A DNA stretch of 64,000 nt from Oscillospiraceae bacterium (GCA_021770845.1 JAETQF010000002.1:179249-243248), one strand, 5' to 3'; counted from the first letter of the stretch, positions 1-8,682 are shown. The notes: generated by a model not told the origin, from the sequence alone. Made by a program: numbers and translations.

Positions 1-576
1 GGCCCGGAGGAGGGGCAGGATCCCGCCGGCGGCAGGGCCAAACGGGACGGCTCCGCCAGCCGGGATCTGTACCTGAATGTGCGGGTGCTGGTGGGGATGA
101 TGGCGGTGTTTGTGCTGCTGTTTACCTTTGTGGCCCGGGTGATCGTGGTCAGCGGGCCGTCCATGGAGAGCACCCTGTGGGAGCGGGATCTGATCTTCGT
201 CTGGGCCCTGGGCTACGAGCCCAGGCAGGGGGACATCGTGGTGCTCACCCAGGAGCACTACCAGGAGGACTCCATCATCAAGCGGGTCATCGCCACCGGC
301 GGCCAGCGGGTGGACATCGACTACAACACCGGCACGGTGTACGTGGACGGTCAGGCCCTTCAGGAGGACTATATCAACGAACCCATGCGCCTGCCCGGCT
401 GGGGGGAGGGGGTCAACCATGTGGAGGTGCCCGAGGGGTGCATCTTCGTCATGGGAGACAACCGGAACCACTCCGCCGACAGCCGCCATCCCGACATCGG
501 GATCGTGGACACCCGGTGCGTCATCGGCCGGGGGCTGGCGGTGCTGTTCCCCTTCAGCCACTGGCAGGGATTATGA
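1..576 (+). CDS. lepB: Signal peptidase I, 5' end outside window
   Basis: Membrane-bound serine protease that removes signal peptides from exported proteins. The frame is open to the left edge, so the N-terminus is missing; a GTG at 79 is internal or an alternative start. The visible part has one transmembrane segment, the catalytic serine in SGPSMESTL, the catalytic lysine in IIKRVIATGG and the conserved C-terminal block GDNRNHSADSR, in the usual order for family S26. The pre-membrane part is Gly/Asp/Arg-rich and cytoplasmic. The next gene starts 11 bases downstream. Identity is secure; only the true start is unknown. Confidence 0.95.
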   Translation, partial: GPEEGQDPAGGRAKRDGSASRDLYLNVRVLVGMMAVFVLLFTFVARVIVVSGPSMESTLWERDLIFVWALGYEPRQGDIVVLTQEHYQEDSIIKRVIATGGQRVDIDYNTGTVYVDGQALQEDYINEPMRLPGWGEGVNHVEVPEGCIFVMGDNRNHSADSRHPDIGIVDTRCVIGRGLAVLFPFSHWQGL

Positions 577-586
577 GGTGGAAGCG

Positions 587-1537
587 ATGAAAAACAGCGT
601 ATCCGGGCGGACATCCTGGCTGATCTCCGTGGGGGCGGCGGCACTGGCCGCGGCCCTGCTGCGGCGGTGGCAGCTGGCCTCCGCCTTTGAGCCGGACACC
701 GGCCTGGCCACACCGGGGGCTCAGGCCAGCGTGATCCTGATGTGCCTGCTGGTGATGGCGGGGGCGTGGCTGATCCTGCTGGCCATGGGCCGGGCGGGGG
801 GGCCGGATCCGGCCCGCCGCTGGGACATGGTGTTCGTGACCCGGGGAGATCCGGTGTTCCCCGCCCTGGCGGTGGGGGCGGCGGTACTGGCGGCGCTGGC
901 GGTGCCGGTGCTGTTCGTGGTGGGGGTGGATCAGTTCCAGCTCTACCAGATGGCCCGGGAGGCCGGCGTCCAGCCCCCCAGCAACAACGGGATGCTCACC
1001 CTGGCCACGGCGGCGGGGGCGCTGCTGGCGGCCCTGGGCCTGCTGCAGATGGGCCGGGACGGGCTGCGCCCCGGCAGGCGGGGCAAGGGGGGCTTTTCCG
1101 CCGCCCTGCCCGGGGCGGCGGGCTGCGTGTGGCTGATGGAGAGCTTCCGGGCCCACGCCGCCAACCCCGTCCAGTGGGACTACGCCCCCCAGCTCATCGC
1201 CATTGTGGTGGGCATGGGGTTCTATATGGACTTCGCCGGTATGTCCGCCGGGGCCCCACGGCCCCGCCGCCTGCTGTGGATGGCGGGCATGACCGTGATC
1301 CTGTCCGCGCCGCCGCTGGCCACCGTGCTGGCGGAGCTGTCCGCCCGGACAGCCGCGGGGAGCTCCCTGCTGGCCGCCGAGACCGGGGACGCGCTGCTGC
1401 TGCTGTCCCAGCTGCTGGCGGCGGCGGGGGTGCTGTGGCGGCTGCCCCCCTATTTGGAGCGTTTAGACCGGTCCGGCCCGGATCGATCCGGCGGCCTGGA
1501 GGAAGCAAGCATAGAGGAGGAAACCACCGATGAATGA
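587..1537 (+). CDS. Multi-pass membrane protein, unknown function
   Basis: A 316-residue protein with about seven to eight hydrophobic segments separated by short Arg-rich loops, ending in an acidic tail (EEASIEEETTDE). The start is the ATG at 587, preceded by GAGGTGGAAG. The reading frame extends further upstream, but that part only overlaps lepB in another frame. The gene lies 11 bases after lepB and its end overlaps the metG start by 8 bases, so the three genes are probably co-transcribed. I recognise no family motif. Function is unknown; location in the membrane is well supported. Confidence 0.75.
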   Translation: MKNSVSGRTSWLISVGAAALAAALLRRWQLASAFEPDTGLATPGAQASVILMCLLVMAGAWLILLAMGRAGGPDPARRWDMVFVTRGDPVFPALAVGAAVLAALAVPVLFVVGVDQFQLYQMAREAGVQPPSNNGMLTLATAAGALLAALGLLQMGRDGLRPGRRGKGGFSAALPGAAGCVWLMESFRAHAANPVQWDYAPQLIAIVVGMGFYMDFAGMSAGAPRPRRLLWMAGMTVILSAPPLATVLAELSARTAAGSSLLAAETGDALLLLSQLLAAAGVLWRLPPYLERLDRSGPDRSGGLEEASIEEETTDE

Positions 1538-3593
1538 GAAAAAGAGCTACTATATCACCACGCCCATCTACTACCCCTCGGGCAAGCTGCACATCGGCCA
1601 CGCCTACTGCACCGTGGCCACCGACGCCATGGCCCGGTACAAGCGGCTGTGCGGCTATGACGTGATGTTCCTCACCGGCACCGACGAGCACGGCCAGAAG
1701 ATCGAGGACAAGGCCAGGGAGGCCGGCGTCACCCCCCAGGAGTTCGTGGACAACATCGTGGCCGCCCCCGGCGGCGTGCTGGATCTGTGGAAGCTGATGA
1801 ACATCAGCTACGACCGGTTCATCCGCACCACCGATGATTACCATGTGGAATCCATCCAGAAAATATTCCGGAAAATGTACGACAACGGGGACATTTACAA
1901 GGGCTCCTACAAGGGCAAGTACTGCAAGCCCTGCGAGTCCTTCTGGACGGAATCCCAGCTGGTGGACGGCAAGTGCCCCGACTGCGGCCGGGAGGTGATG
2001 GACGCGGAGGAGGAGGCCTACTTCTTCCGGGCGTCCAAGTACGCCGACCGGGTGCGGGAGCTGCTGCTGAACACCGACTTCTTGGAGCCCAAGAGCCGGG
2101 TGCACGAGATGGTGAACAACTTCATCGACTGCGAGGGCGGCCTCCAGGATCTGTGCGTGTCCCGCACCTCCTTCACCTGGGGGGTGCCGGTGGACTTCGA
2201 CCCGGGCCATGTGGTGTACGTGTGGCTGGACGCGCTGTTCAACTATATGACCGCGCTGGGTTATCAAAACGAGAAATATGACGATGTGGAGAACTTCTGG
2301 CCCGCCGACGCCCACTTCGTGGGCAAGGAGATCGTCCGCTTCCATGCTATCTACTGGCCTGCCTTCCTCATGAGCATGGGGCTGCCCCTGCCCAGGAAAG
2401 TGTACGGCCACGGCTGGCTCAACTTCAACGGGGATAAGATGTCCAAGTCCAAGGGCAACGTGGTGGATCCCCACCTGCTGTCCCAGCGGTATGGCGTGGA
2501 CGCCCTGCGGTTCTTCCTGCTGCGCTCCTTCCCCTTTGGCTCCGACGGCAACTTCACCAACGAGCTGCTGATCCAGACCATCAACAACGATCTGGCCAAC
2601 GACCTGGGCAACCTGGTGAGCCGCACCACCGCCATGGCGGAGAAGTACTTCGGCGGGAACTTGCCGGAGGGCTGCGGCGCCGACGAGGTGGAGACGCAGG
2701 TCGCGGAGTTGGTACGGAGCAGGGAATCTTCGGTGGGGGTGATGTCCAAGCATGGTGGACGCCCCGAGCTGCTGATTGACCTGGAACTGGTGCGGGAGGC
2801 AGCGGGCTTGCGGGCCGCCTACGAGGGGCAGATGGAGCGGTTCCAGTTCCAGAACGCCCTGAATGCCGTTTTTTGCGTCATCCAGCGGGCCAACAAGTAT
2901 ATCGACGAAAACGCCCCCTGGGCGCTGGCCAAGGACATGGAGGCCAACGGAGCCCGTTTGGCCCATGTGCTCTACAACCTGCTGGAGGCCGTCCGGGTGT
3001 GCACCGTACTGCTGATCCCCTTCATGCCCGAGAGCTGCGAGAAGATCTTCGCCCAGATCGGCGCGGACGAAGGGGCCCGCACCTGGGACAGCGCGGCGCA
3101 ATGGGGGGTACTGCCCGCCACCGTGTCCGTCACCAAGGGGGACAACCTGTTCCCGCGGATCGACATGGACAAGGAGCTGAAGGAATTGGACGCCATCATG
3201 GAGGAGGCCAAGAAAGCCGCCCTGCCCGCCCTGGAGGTGGAGCCCTTCCTGGAGGAGCAGGTGGACTTCGACACCTTCTGCAAGTCCGACTTCCGGGCCG
3301 TCAAGGTCAAAGCCTGCGAGAACGTGAAGAAGTCCGCCAAGCTGCTGCGCTTTACCCTGGACGACGGCACGGGCACGGATCGGCAGATCCTGTCCGGCAT
3401 CGCCATGTACTACAAGCCGGAGGAGCTGGTGGGCAAGACCCTGGTGGCCATCGTCAACCTGCCCCCCCGGAAGATGATGGGGCTGGACAGCTGCGGTATG
3501 CTGATTTCCGCCGTCCACACCGAACAGGGGGAGGAGCGGCTCCACCTGCTGATGGTGGACGACGCCATCCCCGCCGGGGCCAAGCTGTGCTGA
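1530..3593 (+). CDS. metG: Methionyl-tRNA synthetase
   Basis: Charges tRNA-Met with methionine in the cytoplasm. The 687-residue protein has the class I HIGH signature (KLHIGHAYC, about residue 20), a zinc knuckle near residue 130 (CKPC...CPDC), the KMSKSKGN loop near residue 300, an anticodon-binding helical domain, and a C-terminal EMAP/Trbp111-type tRNA-binding domain from about residue 580 (FRAVKVKACENV...NLPPRKMMGLDS). This is the usual length for the Clostridial form with the fused tRNA-binding domain. The ATG at 1530 follows GAGGAGGAAACC and overlaps the preceding membrane protein gene. Confidence 0.97.
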   Translation: MNEKKSYYITTPIYYPSGKLHIGHAYCTVATDAMARYKRLCGYDVMFLTGTDEHGQKIEDKAREAGVTPQEFVDNIVAAPGGVLDLWKLMNISYDRFIRTTDDYHVESIQKIFRKMYDNGDIYKGSYKGKYCKPCESFWTESQLVDGKCPDCGREVMDAEEEAYFFRASKYADRVRELLLNTDFLEPKSRVHEMVNNFIDCEGGLQDLCVSRTSFTWGVPVDFDPGHVVYVWLDALFNYMTALGYQNEKYDDVENFWPADAHFVGKEIVRFHAIYWPAFLMSMGLPLPRKVYGHGWLNFNGDKMSKSKGNVVDPHLLSQRYGVDALRFFLLRSFPFGSDGNFTNELLIQTINNDLANDLGNLVSRTTAMAEKYFGGNLPEGCGADEVETQVAELVRSRESSVGVMSKHGGRPELLIDLELVREAAGLRAAYEGQMERFQFQNALNAVFCVIQRANKYIDENAPWALAKDMEANGARLAHVLYNLLEAVRVCTVLLIPFMPESCEKIFAQIGADEGARTWDSAAQWGVLPATVSVTKGDNLFPRIDMDKELKELDAIMEEAKKAALPALEVEPFLEEQVDFDTFCKSDFRAVKVKACENVKKSAKLLRFTLDDGTGTDRQILSGIAMYYKPEELVGKTLVAIVNLPPRKMMGLDSCGMLISAVHTEQGEERLHLLMVDDAIPAGAKLC

Positions 3594-3640
3594 CGGGCTG
3601 TTATGCCTTTTGGCTATGATGGGATATTCGTTTTAAGCAT

Positions 3641-3669
3641 TTGCATTTCCCCGGCGGCGGGGGTATATT
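3641..3669 (+). promoter_or_regulatory. Promoter of the amino acid ABC/mtnA operon
   Basis: TTGCAT at 3641-3646 and TATATT at 3664-3669 are separated by exactly 17 bases, matching a sigma-A promoter. A GC-rich hairpin with a GAAA loop (3671-3694, arms of 10 bases with one G-T pair) begins at the expected transcript start, so the mRNA would carry a 5' stem-loop. No T-run follows it, so it is not a terminator. Confidence 0.6.
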
Positions 3670-3750
3670 TAGGGGGCGGCGAAAGCCGTCCCCTAAAGTA
3701 AGGAGTGACCCCCATGGGACATAGACAAGCACACCGGAGGAGGATCCCCC

Positions 3751-4425
3751 ATGGATAGCCGACTGCTGGATATCCTGGTGGATTCCTTCCCCAAAATCCT
3801 CATACCCGGGCTGACGGTGACCCTGCCGCTCACCGCCATCGCCTTTTCCATCGCCATGGTGATCGCGGTGGCGGCGGCGCTGGCCCAGTTCGCCCGGGTG
3901 CCGGTGATCACCCAGATCTGCCGGCTGTACATCTGGATCTTCCGGGGCACCCCTTTGCTGGTGCAGCTCTTTGTGGTGTTCTTCGGGATGCCCAAAATTG
4001 GGATCACCATCGCCCCCTTCCCCGCCGCCGTCATCGTGTTCTCGCTGAACGAGGGGGCCTACTGCGCGGAGACGGTGCGGGCCGCCCTGGAATCGGTGCC
4101 CTCCGGGCAGCTGGAGGCGGGGCTGTGCGCGGGGCTGAGCTATTTGCAGACCATGAGGCGGATCATCCTCCCGCAAGCCATGCGAACCGCCTTCCCGCCC
4201 CTGTCCAACTCCCTCATCGCCATGGTGAAGGACACCTCCCTGGCGGCCAACATCACGGTGGTGGAGATGCTCCGGGCCACGGAGCAGATCAACGCCCGGG
4301 TGTACGAGCCCCTGGCGCTGTACATCGAGGTAGGGCTGATCTACCTGCTGTTCTCCACCGTGCTGACCTGGCTTCAGCGCGTCGGGGAGAAGCGGCTGGG
4401 CGCCTATGAGAACCGGGGGGTGTAG
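3751..4425 (+). CDS. Polar amino acid ABC transporter permease
   Basis: Inner-membrane permease of the His/Glu/Gln/Arg/opine family, 224 residues with about five transmembrane segments. The EAA-type cytoplasmic loop that docks the ATPase is visible (SGQLEAGLCAGLSYLQTMRRI). The ATG at 3751 follows GGAGGAGGATCCCCC. It is first in a tight four-gene operon with an ATPase 3 bases later, a binding lipoprotein and mtnA. The substrate cannot be read from the sequence; the company of mtnA suggests a sulfur amino acid or related compound. Confidence 0.93.
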   Translation: MDSRLLDILVDSFPKILIPGLTVTLPLTAIAFSIAMVIAVAAALAQFARVPVITQICRLYIWIFRGTPLLVQLFVVFFGMPKIGITIAPFPAAVIVFSLNEGAYCAETVRAALESVPSGQLEAGLCAGLSYLQTMRRIILPQAMRTAFPPLSNSLIAMVKDTSLAANITVVEMLRATEQINARVYEPLALYIEVGLIYLLFSTVLTWLQRVGEKRLGAYENRGV

Positions 4426-4428
4426 CCG

Positions 4429-5166
4429 ATGCTGCTGCGTGTGGAAAACGTCCACAAGTCCTTCGGGGCGCTGGAGGTGCTCCGGGGCGTGGAGCTGTCG
4501 GTGGACAAGGGGGACGTGGTGGCCATTCTGGGCCCCAGCGGCTCGGGCAAGACCACCCTGCTGCGGTGCGTCAACTTTCTGGAGCGGGCGGACGAGGGAA
4601 TCCTCACCTTCGACGGGGAGCGGTTCGATTTGGCCCGTATGTCCAAGCGGGACGCGGCCCGGCTGCGGAAAAAGACCGCCTTTGTGTTCCAGAGCTACAA
4701 CCTGTTCCTCAACAAGACCGCCCTGGAAAACGTCACCGAGGGGCTGATCACCGGCCGGAGGATCCCCAAGGGGTCGGCGGTGGACGCCGCCCGCCGGGCC
4801 CTGGACAAGGTGGGGATGCTGGACCGGGCGGATCACTATCCCAGCCAGCTGTCCGGCGGGCAGCAGCAGCGGACGGCCATCGCCCGGGCCATCGCCGCCC
4901 AGCCGGAGATCGTCTACTTCGACGAGCCCACCTCCGCCCTGGATCCGGAGCTGACGGGGGAGGTGCTGTCCGTCATGCGGCAGCTGGCGGAGGAGGGGAT
5001 GACCATGCTGGTGGTGACCCACGAGCTGGGCTTCGCCCGCACCGTGTCCAGCCAGGTGGTGTTCATGGAGGGCGGCGTGGTGGTGGAGGCCGGGCCGTCC
5101 CGGCAGATCTTTGAGGCGCCCAGGCAGGCCCGCACCAGGGCTTTCCTGCAAACCGATCAAGCGTAA
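4429..5166 (+). CDS. Polar amino acid ABC transporter ATPase
   Basis: Cytoplasmic ATP-hydrolysing subunit, 245 residues. Walker A is GPSGSGKTT (about residue 37), the Q-loop is FVFQSYNLF, the signature is LSGGQQQR, Walker B is IVYFDEPTSALDP and the switch histidine is in VVTHELGFA. All catalytic residues are present. This matches the GlnQ/HisP subfamily. It starts 3 bases after the permease stop and 12 bases before the binding protein gene, so the three form one importer. Confidence 0.95.
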   Translation: MLLRVENVHKSFGALEVLRGVELSVDKGDVVAILGPSGSGKTTLLRCVNFLERADEGILTFDGERFDLARMSKRDAARLRKKTAFVFQSYNLFLNKTALENVTEGLITGRRIPKGSAVDAARRALDKVGMLDRADHYPSQLSGGQQQRTAIARAIAAQPEIVYFDEPTSALDPELTGEVLSVMRQLAEEGMTMLVVTHELGFARTVSSQVVFMEGGVVVEAGPSRQIFEAPRQARTRAFLQTDQA

Positions 5167-5178
5167 GGAGTTTTTGCC

Positions 5179-5997
5179 ATGAAGTTCAAGCGTTTCGCCG
5201 CGGCGGTGTCCGCTGTGGCGGTTGTTGTGCTGGGCCTGCTGCTGCTGACGGGCTGCGCCCCCAAGGGGGAGGACAAGGGCGGCGACCTGCTGGCCCGCAT
5301 CCAGGCCAAGGGGGAGATCACCGTGGCCCTGGAGGGCACCTGGGCCCCCTGGGGCTACCACGACGAGTCAGGCGAGCTGGTGGGCTACGATGTGGAGGTG
5401 GCCCGGCTCATCGGGGAAAAGCTGGGGGTGAAGGTGACCTTCGTGGAGGGCGAGTTCACCGGCCTGCTGGCGGGGCTGGAGGCCGGACGGTACGACGTGA
5501 TCATCAACGGCGTGGACATCGACGACAGCCGGCGGGAGAAGTACGACTTCACCGTGCCCTACGCCTACAACCGCACGGTGGTGGTTGTCCGGGCGGACGA
5601 CGACTCCATCCAGTCCATGGAGGATCTGGACGGCAAGTCCACCGCCAACACCCTGAACAGCACCTATTCCAAGGTGGCGGAGGGCTACGGGGCCACCGTC
5701 ACCCCGGTGGACGACTTCATCCAGACCATCGAGCTGCTGACCTCGGGGCGGATTGACGCCACCCTCAACGCCGAGGTGAGTTACAACGACTACCTTGTCC
5801 AGCACCCGGAGGCCCCCATCAAGGTGGCCTGCGTGGATCCCGCCGTCACCCAGACGGCCATCCCCCTGCGGAAGGGGGCGGACAGCGACGCCCTGCGGGC
5901 AGAGCTGGACAGGATCCTGGGGGAGCTGGCGGCGGACGGCACCCTCACCGAGCTGTCCGTGAAGTATTTCGGCCTGGACATTTCCAAGGGGGATTGA
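5179..5997 (+). CDS. Amino acid ABC transporter binding lipoprotein
   Basis: Extracellular solute-binding protein, 272 residues. The N-terminus is a lipoprotein signal peptide with lipobox LLTGC (Cys about residue 26). The mature part is a type 3 solute-binding domain (ITVALEGTWAPWGYHDESG, GYDVEVARLIGEKLGVKV, FTVPYAYNR). The ATG at 5179 follows TAAGGAGTTTTTGCC. Its stop lies one base before the mtnA start, which argues for translational coupling. The ligand is unknown. Confidence 0.93.
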   Translation: MKFKRFAAAVSAVAVVVLGLLLLTGCAPKGEDKGGDLLARIQAKGEITVALEGTWAPWGYHDESGELVGYDVEVARLIGEKLGVKVTFVEGEFTGLLAGLEAGRYDVIINGVDIDDSRREKYDFTVPYAYNRTVVVVRADDDSIQSMEDLDGKSTANTLNSTYSKVAEGYGATVTPVDDFIQTIELLTSGRIDATLNAEVSYNDYLVQHPEAPIKVACVDPAVTQTAIPLRKGADSDALRAELDRILGELAADGTLTELSVKYFGLDISKGD

Positions 5998-5998
5998 C

Positions 5999-7057
5999 AT
6001 GGATCCGCTGACGCTGGAGAGCGCGGCCCTGTCCGCGGACGGACGGGCGCTGGTGATACTGGATCAGACCCTGCTGCCGGGGGAGGTCAAGTACCTGTCC
6101 CTGACGGAGACGGACGAGATCGTGGAGGCCATCCGCGCCCTGCGGGTGCGGGGGGCTCCGGCCATCGGGGTGGCGGCGGCCTACGGGCTGTACCTGGCCG
6201 CCCTGGAGCTGGACGGGTCGGACAGGGACGAATTCCTGTCCGGTCTGCGGACGGCGGCGGACAAGCTCAACGCCTCCCGGCCCACCGCCGTCAACCTGTC
6301 CTGGGCGCTGGCGCGGATGCTGGGGACGGCGGAGCAGAACCGGGCCCTGCCCGTGGCGGAGCTGAAGGCCCTGCTGCGCCGGGAGGCGGACGCCATCCGG
6401 GAGGAGGACATCGCCATCAGCCGGGAGATCGGGCGGCTGGGGCTGGGCCTGCTGCGGCCCGGGGACGGCATCCTCACCCACTGCAACGCCGGGACGCTGG
6501 CCACCGCCAGGTACGGCACCGCCCTGGCCCCCATTTACGCCGCCCTGGAGGCGGGGTGGACGGATCTGCGGGTGTACTGCGACGAGACACGGCCCCTGCT
6601 CCAGGGGGCGCGGCTCACCGCCTTTGAGCTCCAGTCCGCCGGGGTGGACACCACCCTGATCTGCGACAACATGGCCTCCGCCACCATGGCAAAGGGCAAG
6701 GTGGATATCGTGTTCGTGGGCTGCGACCGGGTGTGCGCCAACGGGGACTTCGCCAACAAGATCGGCACCAGCGGCGTGGCCATCCTGGCCCGGCACTACG
6801 GCATCCCCTTCTATGTGTGCGCCCCCTCGTCCACCATCGACATGAGCTTATCCCGCGGGGCGGAGATCCCCATCGAGGAGCGCCCGCCGGAGGAGGTCAC
6901 CGAGCTGTGGTACGCCCGCCGGATGGCCCCGGAGGGGGTGAAGGTGGACAACCCCGCCTTCGACGTGACGGATCACAGGCTGGTGACCGGGTTTATCACC
7001 GAGAAGGGGATCGCCTATCCGCCCTTTGACAAGGCGTTTCGGGCGTTTGGGTTTTGA
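5999..7057 (+). CDS. mtnA: 5-methylthioribose-1-phosphate isomerase
   Basis: Converts S-methyl-5-thioribose 1-phosphate to the ribulose form in methionine salvage. The 352-residue protein matches the MtnA branch of the eIF2B-like family: RVRGAPAIGVAAAYG near residue 45, HCNAGTLATARYGTA with the catalytic cysteine near residue 160, CDETRPLLQGARLTAFEL, and the catalytic aspartate region VFVGCDRVCANGDFANKIG. It is the last gene of the amino acid importer operon. No other salvage gene (mtnK, mtnN, mtnB) is visible in this window. Related eIF2B-like sugar isomerases exist, but these motifs favour MtnA. Confidence 0.92.
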   Translation: MDPLTLESAALSADGRALVILDQTLLPGEVKYLSLTETDEIVEAIRALRVRGAPAIGVAAAYGLYLAALELDGSDRDEFLSGLRTAADKLNASRPTAVNLSWALARMLGTAEQNRALPVAELKALLRREADAIREEDIAISREIGRLGLGLLRPGDGILTHCNAGTLATARYGTALAPIYAALEAGWTDLRVYCDETRPLLQGARLTAFELQSAGVDTTLICDNMASATMAKGKVDIVFVGCDRVCANGDFANKIGTSGVAILARHYGIPFYVCAPSSTIDMSLSRGAEIPIEERPPEEVTELWYARRMAPEGVKVDNPAFDVTDHRLVTGFITEKGIAYPPFDKAFRAFGF

Positions 7058-7101
7058 CGGGGCGGCTGACCCGGCCACTTTAGACAGACAGGAGCCTTTC
7101 C

Positions 7102-7893
7102 ATGAGAGAATACCTGAAGGGCCGCGTCACGCCCTATTATGAGACGGACAACGAGCTGCTGCTGCTGGGGGACACCCTCGCCCTGCTGAAGAAGATCCGC
7201 CCCGGCAGCGTGGATCTGGTGTTTGCCGACCCGCCCTACTTCCTGAGCAACGGCGGGATCACCTGCCAGGGGGGCAAAATGGCGCCGGTGGACAAGGGGG
7301 ACTGGGACAGGGCCCCCGCCCTGGCGGACAAGCACCGCTTCAACCGGCGGTGGATCAAGCTGTGCCGTCAGGCCCTCGCCCCCGACGGCACCATCTGGAT
7401 CAGCGGCACCCTCCACAACATCTACAGCATCGGCATGGCGCTGGAGCAGGAGGGGTTCAAGATCCTCAACAATATTACCTGGGAAAAGACCAACCCGCCC
7501 CCCAATCTGGCCTGCCGGTGCTTCACCCACAGCACGGAGACGGTGATCTGGGCCCGGAAGGACGAGAAGGGGGCCAAGCACCGGTTCAACTACGAGCTGA
7601 TGAAGGAGCGCAACGGCGGCAGGCAGATGAAGGACGTGTGGACGGGCCCCCTCACCCCGCCGGGGGAGAAGCGGCAGGGGCGGCACCCCACCCAGAAGCC
7701 GCTGTACCTGCTGGAGCGGATCCTGGAGGCGGCCAGCCTGCCCGGGGATCTGGTGCTGGATCCCTTCTGCGGCAGCTCGTCCACCGGGGTGGCGGCCAGG
7801 GCCCTGGGGCGGCGGTATATCGGGATTGACCGCGAGGAGGCGTACCTGGAGCTGTCCCGGCGGAGGCTGGAGGAGCGGATGGCGGGGGCGTGA
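7102..7893 (+). CDS. Orphan DpnA-like adenine-specific DNA methyltransferase
   Basis: A 263-residue DNA amino-methyltransferase with catalytic DPPYF (FADPPYFLSNGGI, about residue 41) ahead of the SAM-binding FCGSSSTGVAARALGRR near residue 220, the beta-class order. Blocks such as SNGGI, VDKGDWD, HNIYSIGMALEQEGFKILNN and TWEKTNPPPNL closely match what I recall of M2.DpnII (DpnA), which methylates adenine in GATC and acts on single-stranded DNA. No restriction nuclease is adjacent, so it appears to be an orphan. GATC specificity is inferred from that resemblance. A bidirectional terminator lies downstream. Confidence 0.9.
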   Translation: MREYLKGRVTPYYETDNELLLLGDTLALLKKIRPGSVDLVFADPPYFLSNGGITCQGGKMAPVDKGDWDRAPALADKHRFNRRWIKLCRQALAPDGTIWISGTLHNIYSIGMALEQEGFKILNNITWEKTNPPPNLACRCFTHSTETVIWARKDEKGAKHRFNYELMKERNGGRQMKDVWTGPLTPPGEKRQGRHPTQKPLYLLERILEAASLPGDLVLDPFCGSSSTGVAARALGRRYIGIDREEAYLELSRRRLEERMAGA

Positions 7894-7934
7894 TTGGGTT
7901 CGAAATTTGGATTGGGATTTTGGATTGGGATGAA

Positions 7935-7970
7935 AAGAGCGCCGGGAGGCTTCAGCCTCCCGGCGCTTTT
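7935..7970. terminator. Bidirectional terminator after the methyltransferase
   Basis: A hairpin with a 13-bp GC-rich stem (arms around 7939-7950 and 7955-7966) and a TTCA loop is flanked by AAAAG on the left and TTTT on the right. It can stop the plus-strand methyltransferase transcript and the minus-strand zinc-protein transcript. Confidence 0.8.
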
Positions 7971-7976
7971 GCGGGC

Positions 7977-8144
7977 TTATGTGGATACATGAATTTGTTT
8001 TCCGCAAGAACAGGTAATGGTGTCATTACCCAGACACATTGCGGAACACATCCTTCCGCAGTTTGGACACCTGACAGTGACCCGCTTCGCATGGCTCATT
8101 ACTTGATCGTGGAGCTTTTTGTTGCTATTTCCAAACAATCCCAT
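7977..8144 (-). CDS. Small zinc-ribbon protein
   Basis: A 55-residue protein with two cysteine clusters (CPNCGRMC and CSCG, plus one more Cys in between), resembling a small zinc ribbon. The start chosen is the ATG at 8144, preceded by GAAAGAAGG at good spacing; a GTG at 8180 would add 12 residues but has no clear ribosome binding site. The gene ends next to a bidirectional terminator. Its base composition is more AT-rich than its neighbours. No specific family is recognised; role unknown. Confidence 0.6.
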   Translation of the reverse strand: MGLFGNSNKKLHDQVMSHAKRVTVRCPNCGRMCSAMCLGNDTITCSCGKQIHVST

Positions 8145-8317
8145 TACCCTGCCTTCTTTCGTATTGATTTGAAACGACACATAATAAAAGCTCTTGTAGG
8201 CGATAAATCTATTATAAATATCATTAATACAATTGTCAAGCCTTTTTATATGTTTGAAGATTGTTTATTGTGGAGAATAATTTGCTATGATGGAGGTGAA
8301 AGAATGAGAGGGATCAT

Positions 8318-8644
8318 ATGGAACTGGATTATACCGAGATAGGCCGGCGGATTGCGGCCCGCCGCAGAACGCTGAAGCTCAAGCAGGCAGAGGTCAGTGA
8401 GCGTGCAGATATCAGCGTGACCTATATGTCCAGCATTGAACGCGCGGTGTCGATTCCTTCTACCGAGGTTATCATGCGCTTGGCCATTGCGTTAGAGACA
8501 ACGCCGGATGAATTTTTGGTCGGAACAGCCCACGGTACAGGCGAGGTTTGGCAAGATGTGGCGCAGCTTTTGCGGCCTTTGAATGAAAAGAAATTGCGTT
8601 TTGTTCGCAGTTTTTTGCTTTGGCTCAACGAAAACGAGTTATAA
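8318..8644 (+). CDS. XRE-family transcriptional regulator
   Basis: A 108-residue protein with an N-terminal Cro/C1-type helix-turn-helix (residues 8-65: RIAARRRTLKLKQAEVSERA, then SVTYMSSIERA). A short C-terminal tail has no recognisable sensor domain. It is translated from the ATG at 8318. A stronger-looking site, GGAGGTGA followed by the ATG at 8304, opens a 12-codon reading frame in another phase that overlaps this start. The upstream 140 bases are AT-rich. A perfect hairpin terminator follows. Targets are unknown; the divergent zinc-protein gene is one candidate. Confidence 0.85.
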   Translation: MELDYTEIGRRIAARRRTLKLKQAEVSERADISVTYMSSIERAVSIPSTEVIMRLAIALETTPDEFLVGTAHGTGEVWQDVAQLLRPLNEKKLRFVRSFLLWLNENEL

Positions 8645-8648
8645 AGGA

Positions 8649-8682
8649 GGGCCCGGACGAAATTTCGTCCGGGCCCTTTTTT
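8649..8682 (+). terminator. Terminator after the XRE regulator
   Basis: A perfect 28-base self-complementary sequence (GGGCCCGGACGAAA and its complement, 8649-8676) is followed by TTTTTT. The T-run runs into the stop codon of the minus-strand DUF2804 gene, so the two convergent genes abut. Confidence 0.9.

Noticed and set aside
1194..3545. Long minus-strand open frame opposite metG (over 780 codons), and similar long antisense frames opposite mutL, valS, relaxase and other genes
   Set aside because: High GC leaves few stop codons in antisense frames. Their products are His/Gly/Val/Gln-rich, lack domains and start sites, and the opposite strand encodes clear enzymes.
3671..3694. Terminator between metG and the ABC operon
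   Set aside because: The hairpin has no T-run and begins right at the predicted transcript start of the next operon.
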